Origin: Pseudomonadota bacterium
Lineage (GTDB): Bacteria > Pseudomonadota > Alphaproteobacteria > Rhizobiales > Hyphomicrobiaceae
Assembly: GCA_018242215.1 (NCBI GenBank)
Contig: JAFECG010000010.1
Location: 1-64,000, forward strand
Length of the DNA: 64,000 nucleotides
Direction of reading: 5' to 3'
In this document: positions 38,163 to 47,220 of the stretch, in pieces
Layout: every line of letters starts with the position of its first letter
Numbering within the stretch: the stretch's first letter is position 1
Notes under the pieces: model-generated
What the model was told of the DNA's origin: nothing
Databases searched by the model: none
The model's input: only the letters and a program-made list of their open reading frames with translations
Position numbers and translations under genes: made by a program

Positions 38163-39278
38163 ATGGCCGAAGCGGAGAGTCAGGGTCGGCTGGGGCCGGC
38201 GCTTTGGGACGCGATACCGAACAAGTGGAACGCGGATGCGGATGATACGCTCGTGTGCGCGTATGTCCGACCTGAGACGCACGACGTCAAAAGTTTCTTG
38301 TTCCGAACCGTATCGCCTCGGCTTTTCCGCTTCCGGCCGGGTCAGTTCATCACCATCGAGGTCGAAATCGATGGTCAAGTGATCAATCGTTGCTACACGA
38401 TCTCTTCCCCACCGACGCGGCCGGACACCCTGTCCATCACGGTGAAGCGGAAGCCTGGCGGCAAGGTGTCGAACTGGCTGCACGATAATCTGAAGCCCGG
38501 AATGACGATCAAGGCGTTGGGTCCGTCGGGAGAGTTCGGTGCCTCGCTGCATCCCTCGACCAAATATCTATTTCTCTCTGGCGGTTCCGGCGTGACGCCG
38601 CTGATGTCAATGTCGCGGACGTTTTATGAGCTTGGGGAAGATCGGGACGTCATCTTCGTCCACAGCGCGCGCACGCCGCGTGACATCATCTTTCGGCATG
38701 AACTGACGATGATGGCAAACGGGCTTCAGAAGTTCAGGACGGCTTTCGTGTGCGAGCAGACGGGGGAGCATCGTGATTGGAGTGCTCCTGTCGGATTTCT
38801 TTCCTTGCCGCTCCTCAAATCGATTGCCCCGGATTTCGTGGAGCGCGAGATCTTCTGCTGCGGGCCAGAAGCCTACATGGCGAATGTGCGGGGCATGTTG
38901 AAGGATGCCGGTTTCGACATGGCGCGCTACCACGAGGAAAGCTTCACCTTCGAGAATTTGAGCACCACCGAGAAGGCGGAGGTGCAAGAGGCTCTGACAG
39001 CCGAGGCGCCGAGCGGGAGCTTCAAGATCGAATTTACGAAGTCGGGCCGCACAATCGATTGTCGTCCCGATCAGTTCATCCTCGATGCTGCCAAGGCGGC
39101 GGGATTGCGACTCCCGTTTTCGTGCAGCAAAGGCGTCTGCGGAACTTGCAAGAGCAAGAAGCTCTCGGGGCAGGTCGCGATGGCACACGGTGGCGGCATC
39201 CGGCAGCGGGAGATCGACGCAGGAATGGTCCTCATCTGCTGCAGCAAACCGCTGAGCGACGTCGTGATCGAGAAGTAG
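38163..39278 (+). CDS. gbcB: Glycine betaine monooxygenase, reductase subunit
   Basis: A 371-residue reductase. The ferredoxin-reductase-like FAD domain has VINRCYTISSPPTRPD, the NAD domain has FLSGGSGVTPLMSM, and the C-terminal plant-type 2Fe-2S domain has FSCSKGVCGTCKSKKLSG with the last Cys in LICCSKPL. It passes NAD(P)H electrons to the Rieske centre of GbcA. It is the last gene of the operon, six bases after gbcA, and ends seven bases from the convergent ABC gene. Confidence 0.93.
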   Translation: MAEAESQGRLGPALWDAIPNKWNADADDTLVCAYVRPETHDVKSFLFRTVSPRLFRFRPGQFITIEVEIDGQVINRCYTISSPPTRPDTLSITVKRKPGGKVSNWLHDNLKPGMTIKALGPSGEFGASLHPSTKYLFLSGGSGVTPLMSMSRTFYELGEDRDVIFVHSARTPRDIIFRHELTMMANGLQKFRTAFVCEQTGEHRDWSAPVGFLSLPLLKSIAPDFVEREIFCCGPEAYMANVRGMLKDAGFDMARYHEESFTFENLSTTEKAEVQEALTAEAPSGSFKIEFTKSGRTIDCRPDQFILDAAKAAGLRLPFSCSKGVCGTCKSKKLSGQVAMAHGGGIRQREIDAGMVLICCSKPLSDVVIEK

Positions 39279-39285
39279 GTCCAAC

Positions 39286-40476
39286 TTAGTCGGAACGGCG
39301 CAGGATGGCCTGCAGCACGTCTGGGACGCTTATCGCACCGACAAAACGATCTGAATCGTCAAAAAGCGCTACGGGCGCCGCCGCGGTTTTATGCATTGCC
39401 AAAATCACGGTTTTCAGACTCGTGCCTGGCCGCGCCCAATAGATCGGATAAGTGTTCTCCGGCAGATCTCCTTCGACATTGCTGCAAGATACCCATTGCG
39501 CCCTCCGGCCTTCGCATTCGGCGCCGATGACGATGCCTTCGTCGTCAATTCGAAATTTGGTCGTCTTTTTACGGTCGAGCCAGATCCAGTTTTCGTCGGC
39601 CAGCTCCAAATCGCGCTTATCGCGCATGACATTCCAGGCGGTGAGAACGGAAAGCGGGTTTACGTTCGCGATGAAGTCTCGCACATAATCATCGGCCGGA
39701 TTGAGAACGATTTCCTCCGCTGCGCCGGATTGTACGATCCTACCGCTCTCCATGATCGTGATGCGGTTGCCGATCTTGAGGGCTTCCTCAAGGTCGTGGC
39801 TGACGAAGATGATCGTCTTCTTGAGTGTTTTCTGGAGCTGGAGAAGTTCATCTTGCAGCTTGGTGCGGATCAGAGGGTCGAGCGCCGAGAAGGGTTCGTC
39901 CATTAACAGGATTGGCGCGTCGGTAGCGAAGGCGCGCGCAAGCCCGACGCGCTGCTGCATGCCGCCGGAGAGTTCATGAACGTATTTGTCGGCCCAGGTG
40001 TCGAGGCCGACGAGACGCAGTTGGCGATCGACGCGTTCCTTGATTTCGGCGGCGGGCACTCCAGCGAGTTCCAAGCCCAATCCGGCGTTCTCACGCACGG
40101 TTCGCCAGGGGAGCAGCGCGAACTGCTGAAACACCATGGCGACCTGGTTCTGGCGCATGTGCCGGAGTGTTGCGGCATCGCACGTCGCGATGTCGACCAT
40201 GCGGTCACCGTCTTTGACGAGAAGCCTCCCGCGGGAAACCTTGTTGAGACCATTGACGGCGCGGAGGAGCGTGGATTTCCCCGAGCCGGAAAGGCCCATG
40301 AGAACGGAGATTTCTCCTTCGTTGACGGTCAGATTGGCTCCGGCTGCTCCAAGCACAGCGCCAGTTTTTGCAAGAATTTCCGCCCGGGAGGCGCCTGCAT
40401 CGACCATTGCCAACGTCTTCGCGACGTCCTTGCCGAAAATAATATCGATGTCCTTGAATTCGACCGCGACGCTCAT
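39286..40476 (-). CDS. choV: Choline/glycine betaine ABC transporter ATPase
   Basis: A 396-residue OpuAA/ProV-type ATPase. It has Walker A GLSGSGKST, signature ELSGGMQQRVGLARAF and Walker B ILLMDEPFSALDPL. The C-terminal part contains a CBS-like segment (FDDSDRFVGAISVPDVLQ), which in this family senses ionic strength or cyclic nucleotides. ATG 40476 has GGAGAT seven bases upstream and overlaps the permease stop. It powers import of choline or betaine for the adjacent catabolic genes. Confidence 0.92.
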   Translation of the reverse strand: MSVAVEFKDIDIIFGKDVAKTLAMVDAGASRAEILAKTGAVLGAAGANLTVNEGEISVLMGLSGSGKSTLLRAVNGLNKVSRGRLLVKDGDRMVDIATCDAATLRHMRQNQVAMVFQQFALLPWRTVRENAGLGLELAGVPAAEIKERVDRQLRLVGLDTWADKYVHELSGGMQQRVGLARAFATDAPILLMDEPFSALDPLIRTKLQDELLQLQKTLKKTIIFVSHDLEEALKIGNRITIMESGRIVQSGAAEEIVLNPADDYVRDFIANVNPLSVLTAWNVMRDKRDLELADENWIWLDRKKTTKFRIDDEGIVIGAECEGRRAQWVSCSNVEGDLPENTYPIYWARPGTSLKTVILAMHKTAAAPVALFDDSDRFVGAISVPDVLQAILRRSD

Positions 40477-41327
40477 TTTCGGATCTCCGCTCTGGCCGTC
40501 AGGGCGCGATCGAGGATGATGGCCAGAATTACGATGGCAAGGCCTGCCTCGATGCCGAGGGGAATGTTGCGGTTGGCGAGAGCCCGATTGACCGGATTGC
40601 CGAGGCTCGGTGCACCGATCAACGTCGCGAACACCACCATGGACAATGACAGCATGATGCACTGCGTCAGCCCCGCCATAATGGAGGGCAGGGCGGCCGG
40701 AAGCTCTACCTTCCAGAGAAGCTGACGCTTCGTGGCGCCGAAGCTTTCACCCGCTTCAAGCATTGGCTTCGGGATGGACGTCAAACCGAGATATGTCATT
40801 CGGACGGGCGCCGGCATGGCGAAGATGATTGTGACAATGAGTGCCGGGGCGGCGCCGAGACCAAACAAGATGAGAATGGGGATCAAATAGACGAAGGTCG
40901 GCATCGTCTGCATCAAGTCGAGGATCGGCTGTGTGATGCGCCAGACATGTGGTTTGTGGGCTGCCCATATTCCGATCGGTACGCCGATCACCATAGAAAG
41001 CGCGGTAGCCGAGAGCACCAGAACCAGTGTCTGGACCGTCTCTTTCCAAAGCCCTTGATTGAGGATGAACAGCAGTCCGATCACGACTCCGACCGCTAGA
41101 ACCGCCGATCTCCGCAACCAATAGGCGATGCCGGCAATTACAATGGCGAGGATAACCGGCGGGACCTTGAGGAGAAAATCGGACGTGCCGTCAACAAAGG
41201 TTTCGAGAACTGTCGATACGGCATCAAAAAACCACTGAAAATAGTCGGTGACGAAATCGAATACGGCCTTTCCGAACTGGCCGACGGGAATTTTCCAAGC
41301 CGTTATCAGCTTCGATACGGGATCCAT
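40473..41327 (-). CDS. choW: Choline/glycine betaine ABC transporter permease
   Basis: A 284-residue ProW-type permease with about seven transmembrane helices. The EAA loop is represented by AGESFGATKRQLLWKVELPAALPSIMAGL, and QTMPTFVYLIPILILFGLG is typical of the family. It lies between the ATPase (four-base overlap) and the binding-protein gene (about 100 bases away). Confidence 0.92.
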   Translation of the reverse strand: MDPVSKLITAWKIPVGQFGKAVFDFVTDYFQWFFDAVSTVLETFVDGTSDFLLKVPPVILAIVIAGIAYWLRRSAVLAVGVVIGLLFILNQGLWKETVQTLVLVLSATALSMVIGVPIGIWAAHKPHVWRITQPILDLMQTMPTFVYLIPILILFGLGAAPALIVTIIFAMPAPVRMTYLGLTSIPKPMLEAGESFGATKRQLLWKVELPAALPSIMAGLTQCIMLSLSMVVFATLIGAPSLGNPVNRALANRNIPLGIEAGLAIVILAIILDRALTARAEIRK

Positions 41328-41429
41328 CTGCGCCGTTCCCAGTGCTCAAGCCAACCCGGGTCGCGGACGGCCGCTCCACGTGCTGCGGCCGTTCGCACCC
41401 TGACGGGTGGACGGTATAGCGAAGCGCCT

Positions 41430-42356
41430 CTATTTCTCGAGGGCCGCCTTCATGGCGGCATTCGCATCTCCGCCATCGAAGGTCGTGACGCCCACAAGCC
41501 AAGGCTTGGCAGCGTCCGGGTTTTTCTTGAGCCAAGCAAGTGCGGTCGCTTTGGGATCTGCGCCGTTCTTGAGAACAGGGTCCATCATCTCGCCTTCCAT
41601 CGCGAGATTGAACTTCAGGTTGCTGAGGAATTTGCCGACGTTAGGGCATTCCTTCGCGTATCCGGCACGAACGTTCGTGCTGACCGTCGCAGCTCCGAAG
41701 CCTGAATCCCCCATGCCGTCGAGATAATGAATTTTCATTGCCCCCATGACGGGATGTGGAGTCCACCCGAGGAAGACGATCCATTTTTTCTTTTTCATGT
41801 CTTTTTCGGCTTCGGTCAGCATGCCGGCTTCGGAACTTTCGACGAGCTCAAATCCCTGGAGGTTGTTCTCCGGCTTCGAGATCATCGTGCTGATGATGCG
41901 GTTTCCATCATTACCGGCTTCGATTCCGTAGATCTTGCCATCGAATTGATCTTTGTGAGGGCCAAGATCTTTCAGGCTCTTGACGCCGGCGTCGGCGACG
42001 TAATCCGGAACGACGAGGCCATAGCCCGCATTGTCGAGATTGACGCCCAGGACTTCGACGGACTTGTCGTCGAGATAGGGTTTGATGTCGGCCGTCATGC
42101 TCGGCATCCAGTTGCCAAGGAAAACGTCGATATCCTTGTTCTTCATTGAGGCGTAGGTCACGGGGACCGAAAGGGTCTTCACCTCGGGCTCATATCCCAG
42201 AGCCTCCAGAATTGTCGTGGTCGTGCCTGTCGTCACCTGAATATCGGTCCAACCGACGTCGGCAAAGCGGACTTTCTTGCACGTGGCACTTTCTGCGTGC
42301 GCCGCGGTCGCGGCAAGGACGAAGGCGAGCGCTGCCCCAATCGCTATGCGTGTCAT
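41430..42356 (-). CDS. choX: Choline/glycine betaine periplasmic binding protein
   Basis: A 308-residue OpuAC-family solute-binding protein. A signal peptide occupies about 1-21 (ending TAAHA). The mature protein has VRFADVGWTDIQVTT, FLGNWMPSM and VFLGWTPHPVM, whose Trp residues form the aromatic cage for a quaternary ammonium group. The sequence looks more ChoX-like (choline) than ProX-like; the two cannot be fully separated by eye. ATG 42356 has CAGGAG upstream; an upstream in-frame start would disrupt the signal peptide. Confidence 0.9.
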   Translation of the reverse strand: MTRIAIGAALAFVLAATAAHAESATCKKVRFADVGWTDIQVTTGTTTTILEALGYEPEVKTLSVPVTYASMKNKDIDVFLGNWMPSMTADIKPYLDDKSVEVLGVNLDNAGYGLVVPDYVADAGVKSLKDLGPHKDQFDGKIYGIEAGNDGNRIISTMISKPENNLQGFELVESSEAGMLTEAEKDMKKKKWIVFLGWTPHPVMGAMKIHYLDGMGDSGFGAATVSTNVRAGYAKECPNVGKFLSNLKFNLAMEGEMMDPVLKNGADPKATALAWLKKNPDAAKPWLVGVTTFDGGDANAAMKAALEK

Positions 42357-42621
42357 GACAACTCCTGTTCTTTGCAATGGCAGGCGTTATTGACAACAGT
42401 CCGCTTGTGGGGATCGCAGATCCGATCGCCCTTCTGTCGGTTGCCTGTTGAAGGCGCCACCCGGCAAGAGTGACGCCAATAGCTAACCGCAGCCCGGAGG
42501 CGCCCATTTTTGCAATTGCGACGCGATCTAGCGTTTACGCGCCTTGCAAAGCCCCACGTGTCGTCAGGACTATCGCCTCGACCCGGCCCCGCGCCACGGT
42601 CCATTTTTTGAACCTTTAGAC
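42357..42621. promoter_or_regulatory. Upstream region of choX
   Basis: A 265-base gap between the choX start and the end of the regulator gene. The choXWV promoter must be here. I find no clear sigma-70 pair, hairpin terminator or copy of the GTGCTG repeats seen upstream of betB. Confidence 0.4.
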
Positions 42622-43662
42622 CTAGATGGAATGAACGCGTGGACGACTAGCGTTTTTCCTTGGCAATGTGGATGTGGGGAATTCCGTAGCGACGTGTTGC
42701 GGCTGGCGCTCGCTGCGCGGCGTGCGGCCATAGAGTGCGCGATATGATTTGCTGAAGTGACATGTCGACTGGAACCCACAGGAGATTGCAATCTCCGTGA
42801 TCGACATTTGTGATTGCAAAAGAAGTTCCCGGGCCCGGCGCAGGCGAAGCTGCAAATAATATTTCGTCGGCGTCGTTTCGAGCGAGACCTGAAAGATCCG
42901 TTGGACCTGGCGAAGAGATAGTCCTGCCAATTTAGCGAGTTCGACGGCGGTCAACGGCTCCTCGAAATTCGCTTCCATCAATGCCGCTATATCCACGAGG
43001 GCGCTGTGATTGAATCCGAGGCGGGCTGCCAGTGGAATGTGCTGGCGGTCGTCGCCGTCGCGCACGCGTTCCAGAATGAACTGGTTCGATATGTCTGCGA
43101 CCAACGTCTTGCCGAAGGCCTTGCGCACGATAGAGAGCATCATATCGACGGGCGCGACGCCGCCTGTACAGGTGATCCTGTCGCGATCGATAACGAAAAG
43201 CTCTTCCTTGAACTGCACGCGCGGATGGAATTCGCGGAGGCCCGCCATGTTCTCCCAGTGGACGGTGCATTTATAACCGTCCAGCAGCCCGGATTTCACG
43301 AGTGCATATGAGCCAGTGCAGAGGCCACCGAGGACGACGCCGTTATGCGCCATGCGGCGAAGCAGATTGATGACCTTTTCGTCGACGAATTTTTGGACGT
43401 TGGTGCCGCCGCATACGAAGACCATGTCGAGATCGTCTGCGACGTCATAGGTTTTCGCATCGGCAAAGCATAAACCATTGCTCGATGATACCGGCTTTCC
43501 GTCTAATGTCAGCACGGTCCAGGAGTAATGCCGCTGGCCACTCAACCGGTTGGCCATTCGAAGAACCTCGATCGCGCTTGACAGCGCGATCATGGTGTAT
43601 TCGTTCAGGGTCAGAAAGCCGATCCGGCGGATCGTGCCCAGCTTTTCCGGAACCTCATTCAC
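42622..43662 (-). CDS. gbdR: GbdR-like AraC-family regulator (GlxA type)
   Basis: A 346-residue regulator with a DJ-1/PfpI-like N-terminal domain (IGFLTLNEYTMIALSSAIEVL, GGLCTGSYALVKSGLLDG) and a C-terminal AraC double HTH (LAKLAGLSLRQVQRIFQV, ITEIAISCGFQSTCHFSKSY). This is the architecture of GbdR, which activates betaine and choline catabolic genes in response to betaine or dimethylglycine. GTG 43662 has GGGAG ten bases upstream; ATG 43716 is an alternative that adds a Gly/Cys-rich segment. It is divergent from betBA and convergent with nothing nearby. Confidence 0.85.
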   Translation of the reverse strand: MNEVPEKLGTIRRIGFLTLNEYTMIALSSAIEVLRMANRLSGQRHYSWTVLTLDGKPVSSSNGLCFADAKTYDVADDLDMVFVCGGTNVQKFVDEKVINLLRRMAHNGVVLGGLCTGSYALVKSGLLDGYKCTVHWENMAGLREFHPRVQFKEELFVIDRDRITCTGGVAPVDMMLSIVRKAFGKTLVADISNQFILERVRDGDDRQHIPLAARLGFNHSALVDIAALMEANFEEPLTAVELAKLAGLSLRQVQRIFQVSLETTPTKYYLQLRLRRARELLLQSQMSITEIAISCGFQSTCHFSKSYRALYGRTPRSERQPQHVATEFPTSTLPRKNASRPRVHSI

Positions 43663-43814
43663 GCAGCAAAAGCTCCCGGCTGCTCCGCAAATCAGAGAGG
43701 CGCCGCTTCCAGCCATAAGCCGAGGCGGTTATCTTTGATGTGACCTTCGACAGAAGATCGTCGCAAAATCTTAGCACTTGGTCGCCTTTTGACAAGTTGT
43801 AGAAAGTTTAAATC

Positions 43815-43870
43815 GTGCTGAACGAATGAGCTTTGTGTGCTGCAAAAGAAGGCGCGCTTGCGTGCTGCAA
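43815..43870 (+). promoter_or_regulatory. Three direct repeats in the gbdR-betB intergenic region
   Basis: GTGCTGAAC at 43815, GTGCTGCAA at 43837 and GTGCTGCAA at 43862 are direct repeats with start spacings of 22 and 25 bases, roughly two helical turns. AraC-type activators usually bind such paired direct repeats, so this is a candidate GbdR operator between gbdR and betB. Binding is inferred, not shown. Confidence 0.35.
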
Positions 43871-44011
43871 TGCTTTCAACGTTTCAAAGATGAGCTTCGG
43901 CGCTGTCGCAGCGAATAAGATTCGTGTCGTATCTGTCATTGCTACCGCCTGACCGGACCGGCATAGGGAGGCTTCGTTCCGCTGTCGTCATAAATCCGAA
44001 GAGTGTGCTCG

Positions 44012-45472
44012 ATGGCGCATGTGCTGCAGAATTACATCGGTGGCCGGTTCCTCCCTACGGCGGACGGGGAGACGTTCGAGAACCGGGATCCGGCCACGGG
44101 AGACCTGATTTCCCTCGTCGAAATCGCATTGGCACCCGAAATTGATGCGGCGCTGCAATCGGCTAAAGAAGGGTTCGCGCGCTGGTCTCGCATGTCGGGT
44201 GCGGAGCGGGGGCGCGTGCTCAACAAAGCGGCGCGATTGTTGCGCGAACGTAATCGCGAGCTTGCCGAGATCGAGGTTCGGGACGCCGGTAAGCCGATCC
44301 AGGAAGCAGAGGTCGTCGACGTTGTTAGCGGTGCCGATTGCATCGAATACTTTGCCGGGTTCGCCGCGACGCTCCATGGCGAGCAAATCGCGCTAAATAA
44401 TGCATTCGTCTATACACGGCGAGAACCCATCGGCATCTGTGTCGGGATCGGCTCCTGGAATTATCCAATCCAAATCGCATGCTGGAAGTCCGCACCCGCG
44501 CTGGCGTGCGGGAATGCGATGATTTTCAAGACGTCGGAAATGACACCGACGACGTCCATCAAGCTCGCCGAAATCTATTCCGAAGCTGGCGTCCCTGACG
44601 GCGTCTTCAATGTGCTGCATGGAGATGCGCGCACGGGCTCTATTTTGACAACGGATTCTCGGGTTGCGAAGATTTCTTTGACCGGTTCAGTCGGTACTGG
44701 AAAGAAGATCGTCGCGGCCGCGGCGGCGACGCTGAAGCGCACGACGATGGAACTCAGTGGAAAGTCCGCGCTTCTCGTTTTTTCGGATGCCGACCTCAGA
44801 CAGGCCGTTTCGGCGGCGATGCTCGGCAATTTCTATACGCAGGGTGAAATCTGTACGAACTGCACCCGCGTTTTCGTTCATGATGAAATTTACGATCGCT
44901 TCGTCGACGAGGTCGTGGCGCGCACGAAGAAGCTTCGGATTGGTCTGCCACTTGAGCCCGAGACGCAGGTCGGCGCGCTGATTTCGCGAACGCACATGGA
45001 GCGCGTGCTCGGGTTTATCGCGTCCGGAAAAGCGGAAGGTGCGCGTCTCTGCTATGGTGGCGGGCGGCTCGATGCGGCACCCTTCAATCGCGGAAACTTT
45101 ATCCAGCCCGCCGTTTTCTCCGAGTGCACCGATGATATGGCTATCGTTCGTGAAGAGATTTTCGGGCCTGTGATGTCGGTTCTGAGATTTCGCGACGAAG
45201 ACGAGGTAATCGCGCGCGCGAACGCAACCCGTTTCGGGCTTGCCGCGGGCGTTTTCACCCGCGATCTTGCTCGCGCTCATCGCGTTGCCGCTCGGCTCGA
45301 GGCCGGCATTTGCTGGATCAACAATTACAACGTGACGCCCGTCGAAATGCCGTTCGGCGGAATTAAGGAGTCGGGCTTCGGACACGAGAACGGCCAAGCG
45401 GCGATCGAGCACTACACGCAGTTGAAGAGTGTCTATGTGGAGCTTGGTGACGTGCAGTGCCCATACGAATGA
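44012..45472 (+). CDS. betB: Betaine aldehyde dehydrogenase
   Basis: A 486-residue NAD(P)-dependent aldehyde dehydrogenase of BetB length. It has the cofactor-binding SLTGSVGTGKKI, the catalytic Glu region TTMELSGKS, and the nucleophile region QGEICTNCTRVFVH. It oxidises betaine aldehyde to glycine betaine. ATG 44012 with GAAGAG upstream is preferred to GTG 44003. It is divergent from gbdR and followed by betA after 44 bases. Confidence 0.92.
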   Translation: MAHVLQNYIGGRFLPTADGETFENRDPATGDLISLVEIALAPEIDAALQSAKEGFARWSRMSGAERGRVLNKAARLLRERNRELAEIEVRDAGKPIQEAEVVDVVSGADCIEYFAGFAATLHGEQIALNNAFVYTRREPIGICVGIGSWNYPIQIACWKSAPALACGNAMIFKTSEMTPTTSIKLAEIYSEAGVPDGVFNVLHGDARTGSILTTDSRVAKISLTGSVGTGKKIVAAAAATLKRTTMELSGKSALLVFSDADLRQAVSAAMLGNFYTQGEICTNCTRVFVHDEIYDRFVDEVVARTKKLRIGLPLEPETQVGALISRTHMERVLGFIASGKAEGARLCYGGGRLDAAPFNRGNFIQPAVFSECTDDMAIVREEIFGPVMSVLRFRDEDEVIARANATRFGLAAGVFTRDLARAHRVAARLEAGICWINNYNVTPVEMPFGGIKESGFGHENGQAAIEHYTQLKSVYVELGDVQCPYE

Positions 45473-45516
45473 CGACGATTTCTGAAACATGACAGAAAAC
45501 CGGGTCCTTTAGAGCA

Positions 45517-47178
45517 ATGAGCACCAGCCAAGAGTTCGACTACATCATTGTCGGCGCCGGATCGGCGGGATGTGTGCTGGCGAACCGACTGACGGAAGAT
45601 GCCGGAACGCGCGTGCTTGTTCTCGAAGCGGGACCTCAGGATCGAAGTATTTTCATCCATATGCCTTCGGCGTTTGCCTATCCGCTGGCAGGCACGAAAT
45701 ACAACTGGTGGTACGAGTCCGAGCCCGAGCCGTTTCTTGACAATCGCCGCATGTATTGTCCGCGAGGTCGCGTGGTCGGCGGTTCATCGTCGATCAACGG
45801 CATGATTTACATCCGCGGGCATGCCTTCGATTACGATGCCTGGGCGCGCCAACAAGGCCTGCAGGATTGGTCATATTTCCATTGCCTGCCCTACTTCAAG
45901 AAAGCCGAGACGCGGCTCAAAGGCGACGATGCGTATCGCGGCAGCTCCGGGCCGCTTTACGTTACGACGGCGCGGTGCACGAACCCGCTCTATGACACCT
46001 TCATCGAGGCGGGACGTCAGGCCGGATATCCGGTGACCGAAGATATGAACGGTTACCAGCAGGAAGGCCTCGGCCGGATGGACATGACCGTCTACAAAGG
46101 AAGGCGGTGGAGTGCTGCGCAGGCTTTTCTGAGACCCGCGCAAAAAAGGGGTGGCGTAGAGGTCAAGGCGAAAACCCTCGTCACGCGCATCCTGTTCGAA
46201 GGCCGCCGCGCTGTCGGTGTCGAGTACAGTCGGGGCGGGCGTCTTGAAACGGCGCGCGCCGATCGGGAAGTCATCGTCAGTGGGGGCGCGATCAACTCGC
46301 CGCAGATCCTGATGCTGTCTGGGATTGGCAACGCCGATGAGCTGAAAAAGTTTGGCATCCCGGTCGTACAAGACCTTCCGGGTGTCGGCGAGAACCTACA
46401 GGACCATATTGAAGCCTACGTGCAATATGAATGCACGCAGCCAGTATCGATCTACAGCGCCAACAATCCGCTGGCGAAGCTCAAGATCGGTATCGAATGG
46501 ATTTTGACGGGAAAGGGTCTCGGCGCGACCAATCATTTCGAATCGGGTGGATTCATTCGCAGCGAAGCCGGGGTTCTGCATCCCGACCTACAGTATCATT
46601 TCTTTCCGATGGCGATCAGTTACGACGGGACGTCGGCGGCGAAGGGGCACGGTTTCCAGGCGCACATCGGCCCGATGCGACCGACGAGCAGGGGCTATGT
46701 AAGGTTGAAGTCCGCCAATCCGCGCGACTACCCTAGGGTTCTCTTTAACTACATGCAGACCGAGCAGGATCGAAAGGAAATGCGCGCGGGCATTCGTTTG
46801 ACGCGCGAGATCTTTGGGCAGAAAGCGTTCGATCCCTATCGTGGCGCCGAGCTTGCTCCGGGACTCCGCACCGCAAGCGATGCCGACATCGACGCCTTCA
46901 TTCGTGCGAAGGCGGAAAGCGCCTACCATCCATCATGCTCGTGCCGGATGGGAATGGATGAAATGGCCGTCGTCGATGGTGCGGGCCGTGTGCACGGCGT
47001 CGAGGCGTTGCGCGTCGTCGACGCATCGATCATGCCGGACGTCGTCAGCGGCAATCTCAATGTGCCGACGATCATGATGGCGGAAAAGCTGGCGGATGCG
47101 ATCCGCGGGTGTGTGCCACTGCCAGCCGAAAGCGTGCCGGTGTGGGTCAATCCGAATTACCAGACGCAGCAGCGGTAG
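45517..47178 (+). CDS. betA: Choline dehydrogenase (GMC oxidoreductase)
   Basis: A 553-residue FAD flavoprotein of the GMC family. It has the dinucleotide fold [18 protein letters not shown], the GMC signature [20 protein letters not shown], the catalytic His region [12 protein letters not shown] and the C-terminal [19 protein letters not shown]. It oxidises choline to betaine aldehyde and can continue to betaine. The betB-betA order without betI, and with GbdR-type control, resembles catabolic more than osmoprotective bet loci. Confidence 0.94.
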   Translation: MSTSQEFDYIIVGAGSAGCVLANRLTEDAGTRVLVLEAGPQDRSIFIHMPSAFAYPLAGTKYNWWYESEPEPFLDNRRMYCPRGRVVGGSSSINGMIYIRGHAFDYDAWARQQGLQDWSYFHCLPYFKKAETRLKGDDAYRGSSGPLYVTTARCTNPLYDTFIEAGRQAGYPVTEDMNGYQQEGLGRMDMTVYKGRRWSAAQAFLRPAQKRGGVEVKAKTLVTRILFEGRRAVGVEYSRGGRLETARADREVIVSGGAINSPQILMLSGIGNADELKKFGIPVVQDLPGVGENLQDHIEAYVQYECTQPVSIYSANNPLAKLKIGIEWILTGKGLGATNHFESGGFIRSEAGVLHPDLQYHFFPMAISYDGTSAAKGHGFQAHIGPMRPTSRGYVRLKSANPRDYPRVLFNYMQTEQDRKEMRAGIRLTREIFGQKAFDPYRGAELAPGLRTASDADIDAFIRAKAESAYHPSCSCRMGMDEMAVVDGAGRVHGVEALRVVDASIMPDVVSGNLNVPTIMMAEKLADAIRGCVPLPAESVPVWVNPNYQTQQR

Positions 47179-47220
47179 GAGATACAAACGACTGCCTGTA
47201 TCGCGGTTATATCCTACCGC
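47172..47220. terminator. Hairpin between convergent betA and emrB
   Basis: GCGGTAGGA at 47172-47180 is exactly mirrored by TCCTACCGC at 47212-47220, and inside it GATACA (47181-47186) pairs with TGTATC (47197-47202). The structure spans the 41-base gap and both stop codons. It may act as a bidirectional terminator or transcript-end stabiliser; there is no clear T-run. Confidence 0.45.
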
